Source of the DNA: Lentilitoribacter sp. Alg239-R112
Lineage (GTDB): Bacteria; Pseudomonadota; Alphaproteobacteria; Rhizobiales; Rhizobiaceae
Reading direction: 5' to 3'
Assembly (NCBI RefSeq): GCF_900537175.1
Contig: NZ_LS999833.1
Coordinates: 186,001 to 250,000, forward strand
Length of the DNA: 64,000 bases
Below are positions 9,074 through 17,700 of this stretch, piece by piece. How positions within the stretch are numbered: position 1 is the stretch's first letter; every line of letters begins with the position of its first letter. The position numbers and the translations under genes were made by a program. Below the pieces are notes generated by a model that was given only the letters and a program-made list of their open reading frames with translations, ran no database searches and was not told where the DNA came from.

Positions 9074-10477
9074 ATGAATGCCATAGATGAGCTTGCAAGC
9101 GTTGAAGCAATTGTCGCAAGCGCACGCAAAGCACAGTTGGACTTCGAGAAAAATGGCTCTCAATCCCGCTATGATATGGCAGCGAGTGCCGCCGCTTGGG
9201 CAATTATGGAACCTACTCGCAACAAAGAACTTGCAGAACTTGCTGTCCAAACGACAGGGTTAGGCAATGTGGCAGATAAAATCACAAAAAATCACCGTAA
9301 AACCTTGGGGCTCATGCGGGATATTATACCAGTAAAAACATTCGGCATAATCTCCGATGATGCTACGTCCGGCATAACAGAAATTGCACGACCAATCGGC
9401 GTGATTGGCGCCGTGGTGCCATCTACTAATCCGGCTGCAACACCTGCAAATAACATTATCAACGCGCTTAAATGCGGTAATGCTATCGTGCTTTCGCCAT
9501 CACCAAAAGGTGTGACCTGCTGCGAGCGTTTACTCGAATATATCCATACCGAATTTGATAAAATCGGCGAAGATAAAAACCTTGTCCAAATGGTCTCTGC
9601 TCCTGGCTCAAAAGAAAAGACACAAAAACTTCTCGAGATTTCCGACTTGGTTGTAGTCACCGGATCACAAAACAATGTCAAACGCGCCTATACATGCGGC
9701 ACACCAGCCGTGGCCGTTGGCGCGGGCAATGTGACAGTGATCATAGATGAGACTGCAGATCTGAAGTCCGCAGCGGCGAAAATTGCCGCATCAAAAACCT
9801 TTGACAATGCCACCTCTTGTTCGTCCGAAAATGCCATAGTTGTTGTAGACGCGATCTTTGATGACTTCATGAAGGAGCTTGATGCAGCAGGTGGGCGCTA
9901 CACCCAAGATGATCAATCTGTTGTCGCAAAACTTTGGCCAGATGGGCATCTCAATAAAGATGTGATCGCGCAAGATGCAGACAAAATGTTGGCGGCGCTT
10001 GATCTTGATAACATCGACACAGATGGAGCAGAATTTGTCGTTGTGGAAACCAATGGCATTGGCCCATCTCATCCGCTTTCAGGTGAAAAACTAAGCCGTG
10101 TATTGTCTCTCTATCGTGCGTCCGATTTTGCAGAAGCGATTGAGATTACAGCCAAAATTCAAACTCATCAAGGTGCGGGTCATTCTGTTGGACTTCACAG
10201 CAAACTTGACGAGCGCGCCCATGCTTTGGCCATTGAAATTCCATCTTGCCGTATCATCGTCAATCAAGCGCATTGCTTTGCGACGGGTGGTGCATTTAAC
10301 AACGGCATGCCGTTCTCGCTCTCGATGGGGTGCGGCTCATGGGGTGGTAATTCAATCGATGATAATTTGCATTGGAAGCACTTCATGCAAACGACGAAAA
10401 TCGTGAGAGAAATCCCGAACAACGAGCCAAAAGTCGGCACTATTTTTGAGAATTATTGGGCAAAGGTCGGCAAGTGA
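9074..10477 (+). CDS. sauS: CoA-acylating aldehyde dehydrogenase, sulfoacetaldehyde dehydrogenase type
   Basis: 467 residues from the ATG at 9074 (AAGGAAG five bases upstream). It is an aldehyde dehydrogenase of the acylating branch: cofactor region VPSTNPAATPANNIINALK, VVVTGSQNNVKRAY, and the catalytic cysteine in FDNATSCSSENAIVVVD. Length and motifs agree with SauS of Cupriavidus necator, which reduces sulfoacetyl-CoA to sulfoacetaldehyde with NADPH. The gene downstream codes for the matching CoA ligase and the genes upstream for an acid importer, which supports a sulfoacetate route. No sulfoacetaldehyde acetyltransferase (xsc) lies in the window. A related acylating dehydrogenase for another short acid remains possible. 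Confidence 0.78.
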   Translation: MNAIDELASVEAIVASARKAQLDFEKNGSQSRYDMAASAAAWAIMEPTRNKELAELAVQTTGLGNVADKITKNHRKTLGLMRDIIPVKTFGIISDDATSGITEIARPIGVIGAVVPSTNPAATPANNIINALKCGNAIVLSPSPKGVTCCERLLEYIHTEFDKIGEDKNLVQMVSAPGSKEKTQKLLEISDLVVVTGSQNNVKRAYTCGTPAVAVGAGNVTVIIDETADLKSAAAKIAASKTFDNATSCSSENAIVVVDAIFDDFMKELDAAGGRYTQDDQSVVAKLWPDGHLNKDVIAQDADKMLAALDLDNIDTDGAEFVVVETNGIGPSHPLSGEKLSRVLSLYRASDFAEAIEITAKIQTHQGAGHSVGLHSKLDERAHALAIEIPSCRIIVNQAHCFATGGAFNNGMPFSLSMGCGSWGGNSIDDNLHWKHFMQTTKIVREIPNNEPKVGTIFENYWAKVGK

Positions 10478-11961
10478 TGTTTGCAACAAATACGTCGCCT
10501 CAAGGCACAATAAGGACCTGGCTTAATCATCGCGCAAATTCTGATGGAGTTGCATTTACCTTCCCTGATGGTGAGGATGATCTAACTTGGTCAGAGCTGC
10601 AATCAGCCGCTATTAGCATCGCCTCAGATTTAACTACAAACGGCGTGCAAAAAGGTGAAAGCGTTGCAATCATCTACCCAAATTGCCGTGATGCAGTTTT
10701 GGCCATATACGGCACATTCTATGGCGGGTTTCGCGCCACGATGATCAATCTCGTTGCGGGAAATGATGCAATTTCCTATGCACTTGAACATTCAGAAGCG
10801 CGCATTGCTTTCGTCCATGATAACGCGTTAGAGCTGTTTGAAGCGACAAAAACAGATAATTTGACATACCTTGATCTCAACCCAAATGCGAACCAGATCG
10901 ATTTATATGACTTAACGACTGAAGACGATGCTTTGTTGATGTACACATCAGGTACAACAGGCCGCCCAAAAGGCGTGGTGCATAGCCAATCAAGCCTACT
11001 TGCTGGTGGTTGGACTACCGCCGTGGCACACGAGCTTAACGCACAGGATCGCGGCTTTTGTGTACTGCCGATATACCACATCAATGGACTATGCGTATCG
11101 ATGATGGGTGCACTTGTGTCAGGCGGCTCGATCTCAATGTGCTCGAAGTTTTCCGCAAGTCGGTTTTGGCAAAATTCTGAACAAACAAAAGTCACATGGT
11201 TTTCAGTTGTGCCAACCATTGTCAGCCATTTATTACATGGTAAAAATGAGCCAACTGCAGAAACTAAAGCCCGCATTCGGTTTGGTCGTTCAGCCTCATC
11301 TGCACTCGCACCAGATGTGCAATCGGCATTTGAACACAGATTTGGTATCCCCATTGTTGAGACAATGGGATTAACGGAGACCGCTGCGCAAATCTTATCA
11401 AACCCGCTGCCGCCAGCGACGCGCAAAATCGGTTCCCCCGGTATCGCGTTTGGGAATGAGATCAACATCTTCAATACAAATTTTGAACCATGTGAGCCGA
11501 ATATCGAGGGCGAAATTGTGGTTAAAGGCCCCAATGTTATGCGAGAATATTTGAAAAATCCTGATGCTACGCGAGATAGTTTCGCAGGCGATTGGCTGCG
11601 CACAGGTGATTTGGGGCGAATGGATGAAGATGGTTATATTTTCGTGACTGGCCGCCTTAAAGAACTGATCATCAAAGGTGGTGAAAACATCGCACCGCGT
11701 GAAATTGATGAAGCGTTGTATAGCCATCCTGATGTAGTAGAAGCCGCTGCTTTTTCGGTTAAATGCGAGCGTTATGGTGAGACAGTGGAAGCAGCAGTCA
11801 AGCTCTCAGAAGGTTCAAAAATTGATGCAGATATGTTGCAAGATATCTGTCAACAAAAACTCGGAAATTTTAAACGACCTGATAAAGTACACATTATGCA
11901 AGACCTCCCCAAAGGACCATCAGGTAAAATACAGAGAGCAAAAATTAGTGCACTATTATAA
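10477..11961 (+). CDS. sauT: AMP-forming acyl-CoA synthetase, probable sulfoacetate-CoA ligase
   Basis: 494 residues. The start is the ATG that overlaps the sauS stop by one base (TGATG), implying translational coupling. ANL superfamily motifs are in order: ATP-binding LLMYTSGTTGRPKGVVH (about residue 147), GLTETAAQI, WLRTGDLGRMDEDGYIFVTG and the C-terminal lysine motif PKGPSGKIQRAKIS. The enzyme would activate the imported acid with ATP and CoA for reduction by the preceding dehydrogenase, as SauT does for sulfoacetate. Substrate is inferred from context. The gene is last in the unit; an IS91-type element starts just after it, so anything that once followed has been separated. Confidence 0.75.
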   Translation: MFATNTSPQGTIRTWLNHRANSDGVAFTFPDGEDDLTWSELQSAAISIASDLTTNGVQKGESVAIIYPNCRDAVLAIYGTFYGGFRATMINLVAGNDAISYALEHSEARIAFVHDNALELFEATKTDNLTYLDLNPNANQIDLYDLTTEDDALLMYTSGTTGRPKGVVHSQSSLLAGGWTTAVAHELNAQDRGFCVLPIYHINGLCVSMMGALVSGGSISMCSKFSASRFWQNSEQTKVTWFSVVPTIVSHLLHGKNEPTAETKARIRFGRSASSALAPDVQSAFEHRFGIPIVETMGLTETAAQILSNPLPPATRKIGSPGIAFGNEINIFNTNFEPCEPNIEGEIVVKGPNVMREYLKNPDATRDSFAGDWLRTGDLGRMDEDGYIFVTGRLKELIIKGGENIAPREIDEALYSHPDVVEAAAFSVKCERYGETVEAAVKLSEGSKIDADMLQDICQQKLGNFKRPDKVHIMQDLPKGPSGKIQRAKISALL

Positions 11962-12359
11962 TCAGTGGTATGTCTGCTTCTGTGTATGTTTCCGGATGCC
12001 TATGCGTGATTTTTCGGCGCGTTTGATTTCTCTCGTTTGGCATCGGGAAACGTCCAATGGAGGAAATCGCGGGAGTTTTGGTTGGACTTTCAGCGGTTTT
12101 TGTCTATGGGGATTTCAGGTTTTGAGTGTAGCGTTTAAGCTGGGACATTGTAGCTTTATCGACCGCTGATGTTGTGTGAATGATTACCTGGGCTGTGGCC
12201 TTTGGTATTTCTTGCCTATTTTTGATCCTAATTTGGTAGAGCGTTTGTACGTATGCTGCCTGATCCCCGGCTTTATTCAATAGAAGATTTATGCCGCCCG
12301 ACATTGTCTGACAGTCAATTCTTATTGGAATGATATTTGTATGTTGCATCATATGTATC

Positions 12360-13562
12360 TCATGCTTTTTTCCAATTTGGCGGCGGCCAATATCTTGGTT
12401 GTTGGGATTTTGGTCTTTGTCTAGGTTCAAAAGTTTCAATAACGAACATGATCCCTCCACAACAAGGGCATGTATTTCGCTTTTTTTCTGTTGCGTTATT
12501 TGCATCTTCCACTGTTTCTGATGGCCCATTTGGGTGGTGTAACTGTCGGCGGATATGATCGATACTGGCTTTACGTGATTGACTTGCAAACAGACCAGTA
12601 TGACGAATGCGATGGAACCTATGTGGTAAAACATGGATTAAAAAGCGGCGGATGAACTCATGTACAGTGAGTGTCATGAGTTTTTGTCGCTCTTTTCCAC
12701 TTTGTCGATAATCCTTGTATTTGAAAGTGACATTGCTGTTTTCCATCTTAATCAATCGGCTGTTGGATATGGCCACTCTGTGGGTATAGCGCGATAGATA
12801 AGCCAAGACTGTCTCTGGGCCTGCAAAGGGTTGTTTAGCATAGATAACCCAATCCGACTTTTGGTGCGGTTTGAGGAAATCGGTAAAGGCATTGATATCT
12901 GACAGGCTAGCATGCTTGCCAAAGAATTTGAGCTTACCTGCTTTATGCGCCGCTACAAGTTGTTCCAAAAACAATCGTCTGAACAATCTTGAGAGAACTC
13001 GTACGGATAGAAAGAAGCCAGGTTTGCAGGATATCCATCGACCATCCTCATTGATCCCACCGCCCGGTACAATCATGTGTATATGCGGGTGGTGAGTTAA
13101 GGCACTGCCCCATGTATGAAGCACCGATGTCATGCCTATCTTTGCACCCAAATGCTTTTTATCTGCTGCAATGGTCAACATGGTTTGTGATGAGACCTTG
13201 AATAACAGATCATAGATGATGGATTTATTCTGGTAGGCGATATCGGCTATAGCCGCTGGCAGTATGAAGACAACATGATAATAGGGCACATCCAACAAAT
13301 ATGCTTGTTGAACTTCCAGCCATTTACGCGCTGTGGCACCCTGACACTTGGGACAATGTCTGTTGCGGCAGGAATTATAGGCAATAATTGTATGAGAACA
13401 ATCAGCACAGCGCTCCACATGGCCACCAAGTTCTGCCGTACGACAGTGTTTAATCGCTGACATGACCTTTAACTGACCAAGGCTGATATGACCCGCATTG
13501 ACTTTACGCCAATGGCTACCATGACTGCGAAAGATGTCCGCAACCTCCAAATTGATAGACAT
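12360..13562 (-). CDS. IS91 family transposase (Y2 HUH type)
   Basis: 400 residues, full length for the family. Order of features: N-terminal zinc-binding block with CADC and CRNRHCPKCQG (residues about 50-75), the HUH motif HPHIHMIVPGGG near residue 158, and the two-tyrosine motif AYLSRYTHRVAISN (Y-x3-Y) near residue 255. These residues nick the DNA and hold the 5 prime end during rolling-circle transposition. The C terminus has CPCCGG, a further metal-binding pair. The frame is unbroken. It is cotranscribed with the recombinase gene before it. Confidence 0.93.
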   Translation of the reverse strand: MSINLEVADIFRSHGSHWRKVNAGHISLGQLKVMSAIKHCRTAELGGHVERCADCSHTIIAYNSCRNRHCPKCQGATARKWLEVQQAYLLDVPYYHVVFILPAAIADIAYQNKSIIYDLLFKVSSQTMLTIAADKKHLGAKIGMTSVLHTWGSALTHHPHIHMIVPGGGINEDGRWISCKPGFFLSVRVLSRLFRRLFLEQLVAAHKAGKLKFFGKHASLSDINAFTDFLKPHQKSDWVIYAKQPFAGPETVLAYLSRYTHRVAISNSRLIKMENSNVTFKYKDYRQSGKERQKLMTLTVHEFIRRFLIHVLPHRFHRIRHTGLFASQSRKASIDHIRRQLHHPNGPSETVEDANNATEKKRNTCPCCGGIMFVIETFEPRQRPKSQQPRYWPPPNWKKA

Positions 13563-13579
13563 GCAGAGGTATCAGGCTA

Positions 13580-14512
13580 TTAGGTCGATATTCCATCTAG
13601 ATGGCCGGATGCTGTAATCCTGTCTAGCGGGCTCATAACCGAACCAATGGTTTGTGTGGCCACTTGCGTATAGAGCGCTGTTGTATCCAGCTTTGCATAA
13701 CCGAGTAGAGCCTGAATAACACGAATATCGATATCCTGTTCCAATAAATGCGTTGCAAATAAATGTCTGAGTGTATGCAGTGAAACACGCTTGTTGATCT
13801 CGGCCATATGAGCTGCGGCATGACAAGAGCGGTTTAATTGTCTTGTTGTTAGGGGTGAACCTAAAACACGGCCGGGAAACAACCATCCTCCGTTCAAACC
13901 ATTGTTTGGTTTGTAAGCCTTCCAGTAATCGCGCAGCAATATCAGCAAGTGTGGTGAAAGCATTACATATCGATCTTTACGTCCTTTGTCCTGTTCAACG
14001 CGGATAAGCATGCGGGTGCTATCAATATCTGTTGGCTTTAATGAAAGAACTTCAGATGCTCGAAGACCAGCGCCATAGGCAATTGATAATGCTGCTTTGT
14101 ATTTTAGATTGGGAGCTGCTTCTAAAAAACGCACGACTTCTTCTGGGCTTAAAATTACAGGTAACTTTCTTGGCTGAGAAACAAATGGCAGTACCTTCAC
14201 AGCATCATCGCGTCCAAGCACTGTGACAAACAAAAACCGCAAGGCTGACATTGTTGCATTGATCTTTGTCGGAGACGAACCATTCTTGGCCATATGAAGA
14301 TGATACTTGCGCAGATCTTCATTATTGGCATTATCTGGGGAACATCCTAAAAACACCGCCAACTGTTCTACACAACGCAGATAATCTGTTCGCGTCTTCT
14401 CAACAAATGAACGCAATTGCATGTCCTCTACCATTCGCTGACGAAGTGGGCTGACTTTGGGATCAATTGTTGGGTTAACTGCAATACTTGGTTCTGTGAT
14501 ATTGGTACGCAT
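13580..14512 (-). CDS. Tyrosine recombinase associated with the IS91-family element
   Basis: 310 residues from the ATG at 14512, which has AGGA upstream; the frame extends to 14581 without a good site. It has an N-terminal SAM-like core-binding domain (RTDYLRCVEQLAVFLG) and a catalytic domain with AYGAGLRASEVLSL (first Arg), the beta-hairpin lysine in DKGRKDRYV, HTLRHLFATHLLE (His-x-x-Arg) and the nucleophile in TTALYTQV. At the position usually held by His or Trp (LLGH-x-KLDTT) this protein has Tyr (LLGYAKLDTT). Such integrases accompany some IS91-group transposases; their exact part in movement is not well settled. Confidence 0.9.
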   Translation of the reverse strand: MRTNITEPSIAVNPTIDPKVSPLRQRMVEDMQLRSFVEKTRTDYLRCVEQLAVFLGCSPDNANNEDLRKYHLHMAKNGSSPTKINATMSALRFLFVTVLGRDDAVKVLPFVSQPRKLPVILSPEEVVRFLEAAPNLKYKAALSIAYGAGLRASEVLSLKPTDIDSTRMLIRVEQDKGRKDRYVMLSPHLLILLRDYWKAYKPNNGLNGGWLFPGRVLGSPLTTRQLNRSCHAAAHMAEINKRVSLHTLRHLFATHLLEQDIDIRVIQALLGYAKLDTTALYTQVATQTIGSVMSPLDRITASGHLDGIST

Positions 14513-14740
14513 GGTAATATTCCTGTCTGATTTGAGGTTAAACACCCCAATCATCAGGAAAATCTCACGCCATGTGACCAAAATCAGAAAACATGGTTAT
14601 TGCGCACTGCCTAAGTAACTGGAAACAAAGTCTGCACGCCGCAAATATACCGCGGAGCGGTTTAGTCCGATGGCACATTGGAGACAGCTACTAATAAACC
14701 TGTTTCGATCACGCGGTAGATTTATTGCATAAAACTTAAC

Positions 14741-17700
14741 TCAGTTTAGTTCATCAATCCGGGATTTAGCCAGCCGAGCATAAATGCTGGACGGGTACAG
14801 TTTGATGAATTCCTCAAGTACGGCGACGGATGATGTATTTTGTATTACACCCCAGACATCTCCCGGTTTCTCGGTCGGCGCTGTTGGTTCGAGTTTTGCT
14901 TCTTCTTCATCTGGCAGCTTATCTGGTTGCCGGATAGCCTGATCGTCTGATTTTTCAATTCCTTCAACCAATTTGTTGATCGCCATAATGGTTTCATCTT
15001 TGCTTTTTCCATCGATCTTACCGTTATAAACGCCGGCGCCGCGAAGTACTTTTTGCAGCTCTTGTCGATAGGCGGAGCCCCATTTTTCGTATCTGGTTGC
15101 AATCGTTGACCCAGCTTCCTCGCTACCTCCCAATTGTATTGCGTCAATGCTATGTTCTGCGGATTTTTTATCATCGATTGGAACGGTTTGACCGATATAA
15201 TAAAGAGTGCTCTGCAACAGATGTGCTCGCCAGTTGCCTGCTTCCAAACTCTCGTTCAACTGCTCTAAGGCCCAGTCAATCTTTTCTGGAAAAACTTTTT
15301 TGCGCAAAACCAATCGTGCAAAGTGTGACATGCTTGAGTAGTTTTTGTTTTCCGCTGCCGCTTCATACATAAATGCAGCAGCTTCAAGATCTTCATCGTA
15401 AATTTCATAAATGATGCCCATCTCATTTTGCGCGGCTGAATAATTCTGCGTCGCGAGCAGCAACAGTTCTTTTTTCCCTTTCTCAAAAGATTCATCATTG
15501 TCACCGTCAACAAATGTTAGAAGACGAGCAATTTGATAATTTATTTGCAGATTACCCGCATCAAGCGCCCGTTCAGCACGGCAGACCTCCAGTGCGTCAA
15601 GAATATAATCGTTTCCCAAGTCGTATAATTGGGCACCCGTCAGTCCATGCCCCGATATATTTTGCGGATCTTCAACATCGGCAGCTAACGCATTACATGT
15701 AGGCTGTTTTTCCGAACGGTCATAGGGACCAACATCTGCTAGCTCCCTGTCTTTGAGTTCTTGTTTCAGAAGTTTTGCTTCTAACGCTTCGATCTTCAAA
15801 GAGCTGTGACGATATCCAAGTTGTGTAGCTTTGTTATAAAGCTTTATCGCTTCTTTTGGGTCAAATAACTCACCCTCTGAATTGCCGTATAGATTTGCCA
15901 GAGCTAGAACCGCGTCGGGAATTCCAGCATCGATGGCATAGGTATAATAGAGTTCTGCCGACACAAGATCCATTCGGTTTAGGTGGTTGCCTGAATAAAC
16001 ACTCGCAAGAACCATCGCCGCCATATCATTTCCAGATTCCAATTCATTCTGTAGAAATGCAATACCCTCATTAATTTTCAAATCGTTTTCATTGTCTGTG
16101 AGATAGAAATCAGCCAATCCAAGTTCAGCCAAATCATCCCCCAATGCCGCAGCTTCTTCTAGGAGCATTTTACCTTTGACGGTGTTCTTTTCGACCAAGT
16201 ATCCGTTCATATATTCAGCGCCCAATAACGCCATCGCTGTGGGATATTTCTTGGCAGAAATCTGTTCAAGCAATGCAATCGCTTCAACTTCTGTGGCGCG
16301 CTGGTCAATCAATGTCAAAAAGAGTTGAAACTGGTTTTGCAGGTCATCAGGATTTTGCAACACAGCTGCCCGACAAATATCTTCAGCAAGATCCCTGTGG
16401 TTTTCTAACTGCCAACGATTGACATTGATGCCGGTCTTATTTCGTATATCCCAACGGCTTGCTGCCAGCTTATCACACTGGTTGGTTTTTCTTGTGGGCG
16501 ACATCGACAAAGAATTACCGCCAGTAGATTTCAGTTGAACAAGCATCTTTTTCGCCTGTGCAACATAATTTCCATTGGGATATTTTTCCAAATAATTTGC
16601 GAACGCATCTGGTGTTTCGACTATTTTTGTCGCGAGCCAATAGTTTTCTTCATGTGCTGAAGCAAGGGTCGAATCGGAGTTTTCGGCGACTATGAGTTTG
16701 TTTACATCCTCGCTCGGCGGCTCGTCACTTGAACCAAGGGCAGCGGCGGTATCTTGTTTGGGACGCGGTATCTCATCAACATAAGGCGGTAAATCGCTGG
16801 CATCACGGGGATCATATCCACGTTCCATATCAAAGGGGCGCCTTGCCTCCCAGCGCCAGCCAGCCTTTTTATGCGGGTTCGGCCAGAGGTTATAACCTAT
16901 TTGATTTTTCTCAGTAAAAAATCTCTTTAGATGAATATCACGAAACCCCGGGGGACCCTGCCTTATGAGATAAGCTTGCGCAGGATCGTTTCCAGTCGGA
17001 TCAAAAACCAGAACGGGATAATCAACATATGGCGATTTCGCATATTGGTTTTCGGGTCCGTGATGGGTCACTAGCCCACCGGTATATCCGGTTTCCTGTT
17101 CGACAGCTCTGTTGATTGCTTCGACGACGGTCCATTGCCGAGGGCTGATAAAACCACGTAGTGAATCAAATTCAGATTTTTGAACGCCCACAGTCTCTCC
17201 TGGACTACAATTGGGGTATCCATTGGGTTTCACCGACGTTGAAAGGCTGCACTGGTCCGTATCAAACGGAAAGCCAATCGCAAGAAGATCATAATCTGCG
17301 GTAAGATATGGGCGAACCTTAAGATCACTCGTATCATCCGCTAAAACCAATAATGGATTGTCGAGCAAATTTTTACCTCTGGCAAAATCAACGCTTACCT
17401 CTTGCAAATCCCCTTTTGGATCAAACACGGCCTTATTGTCATTGGCGGCATTGCGCCAGTCATAAAATTTATCTCCACAATTGAAAAAAATACTTGATTC
17501 CGCATCTTCGATATCCGGGTCCGTCACAACGGTGCATTCGCCATATACCGTTTGTTTAACAAGCCCGCGTGTGACGGCGTAGGTTCGATCAGATTTTTCG
17601 GGATGAAACGTTGTTGTGCTTTCTTTTGTTTCCTTATTGTATTTTATTATTTGCTCATCACGGCGATCAGCATCTTTGATAATGCGCCAAAGTTTGCTGT

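Larger units (their letters stand above)
12000..14720 (-). mobile_element. IS91-family element with tyrosine recombinase (ends approximate)
   Basis: The element holds two minus-strand genes, a tyrosine recombinase followed 17 bases later by a Y2/HUH transposase, an arrangement known for one group of IS91 relatives. IS91-type elements have no long terminal inverted repeats and make no target duplication, so the ends cannot be fixed by eye. At the 12.0 kb side a small stem (CGTTT...AAACG near 12035) and at the 14.6 kb side CCGC...GCGG near 14640-14665 may be parts of the ends. It separates sauT from the giant hydrolase cluster. Both genes look intact, so the element may be active or recently arrived. 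Confidence 0.75.

Noticed and set aside
12104..12634. 176-codon minus-strand frame overlapping the IS91 transposase
   Set aside because: It lies in another frame over the 3 prime end of a well-supported transposase and its translation has no family features.
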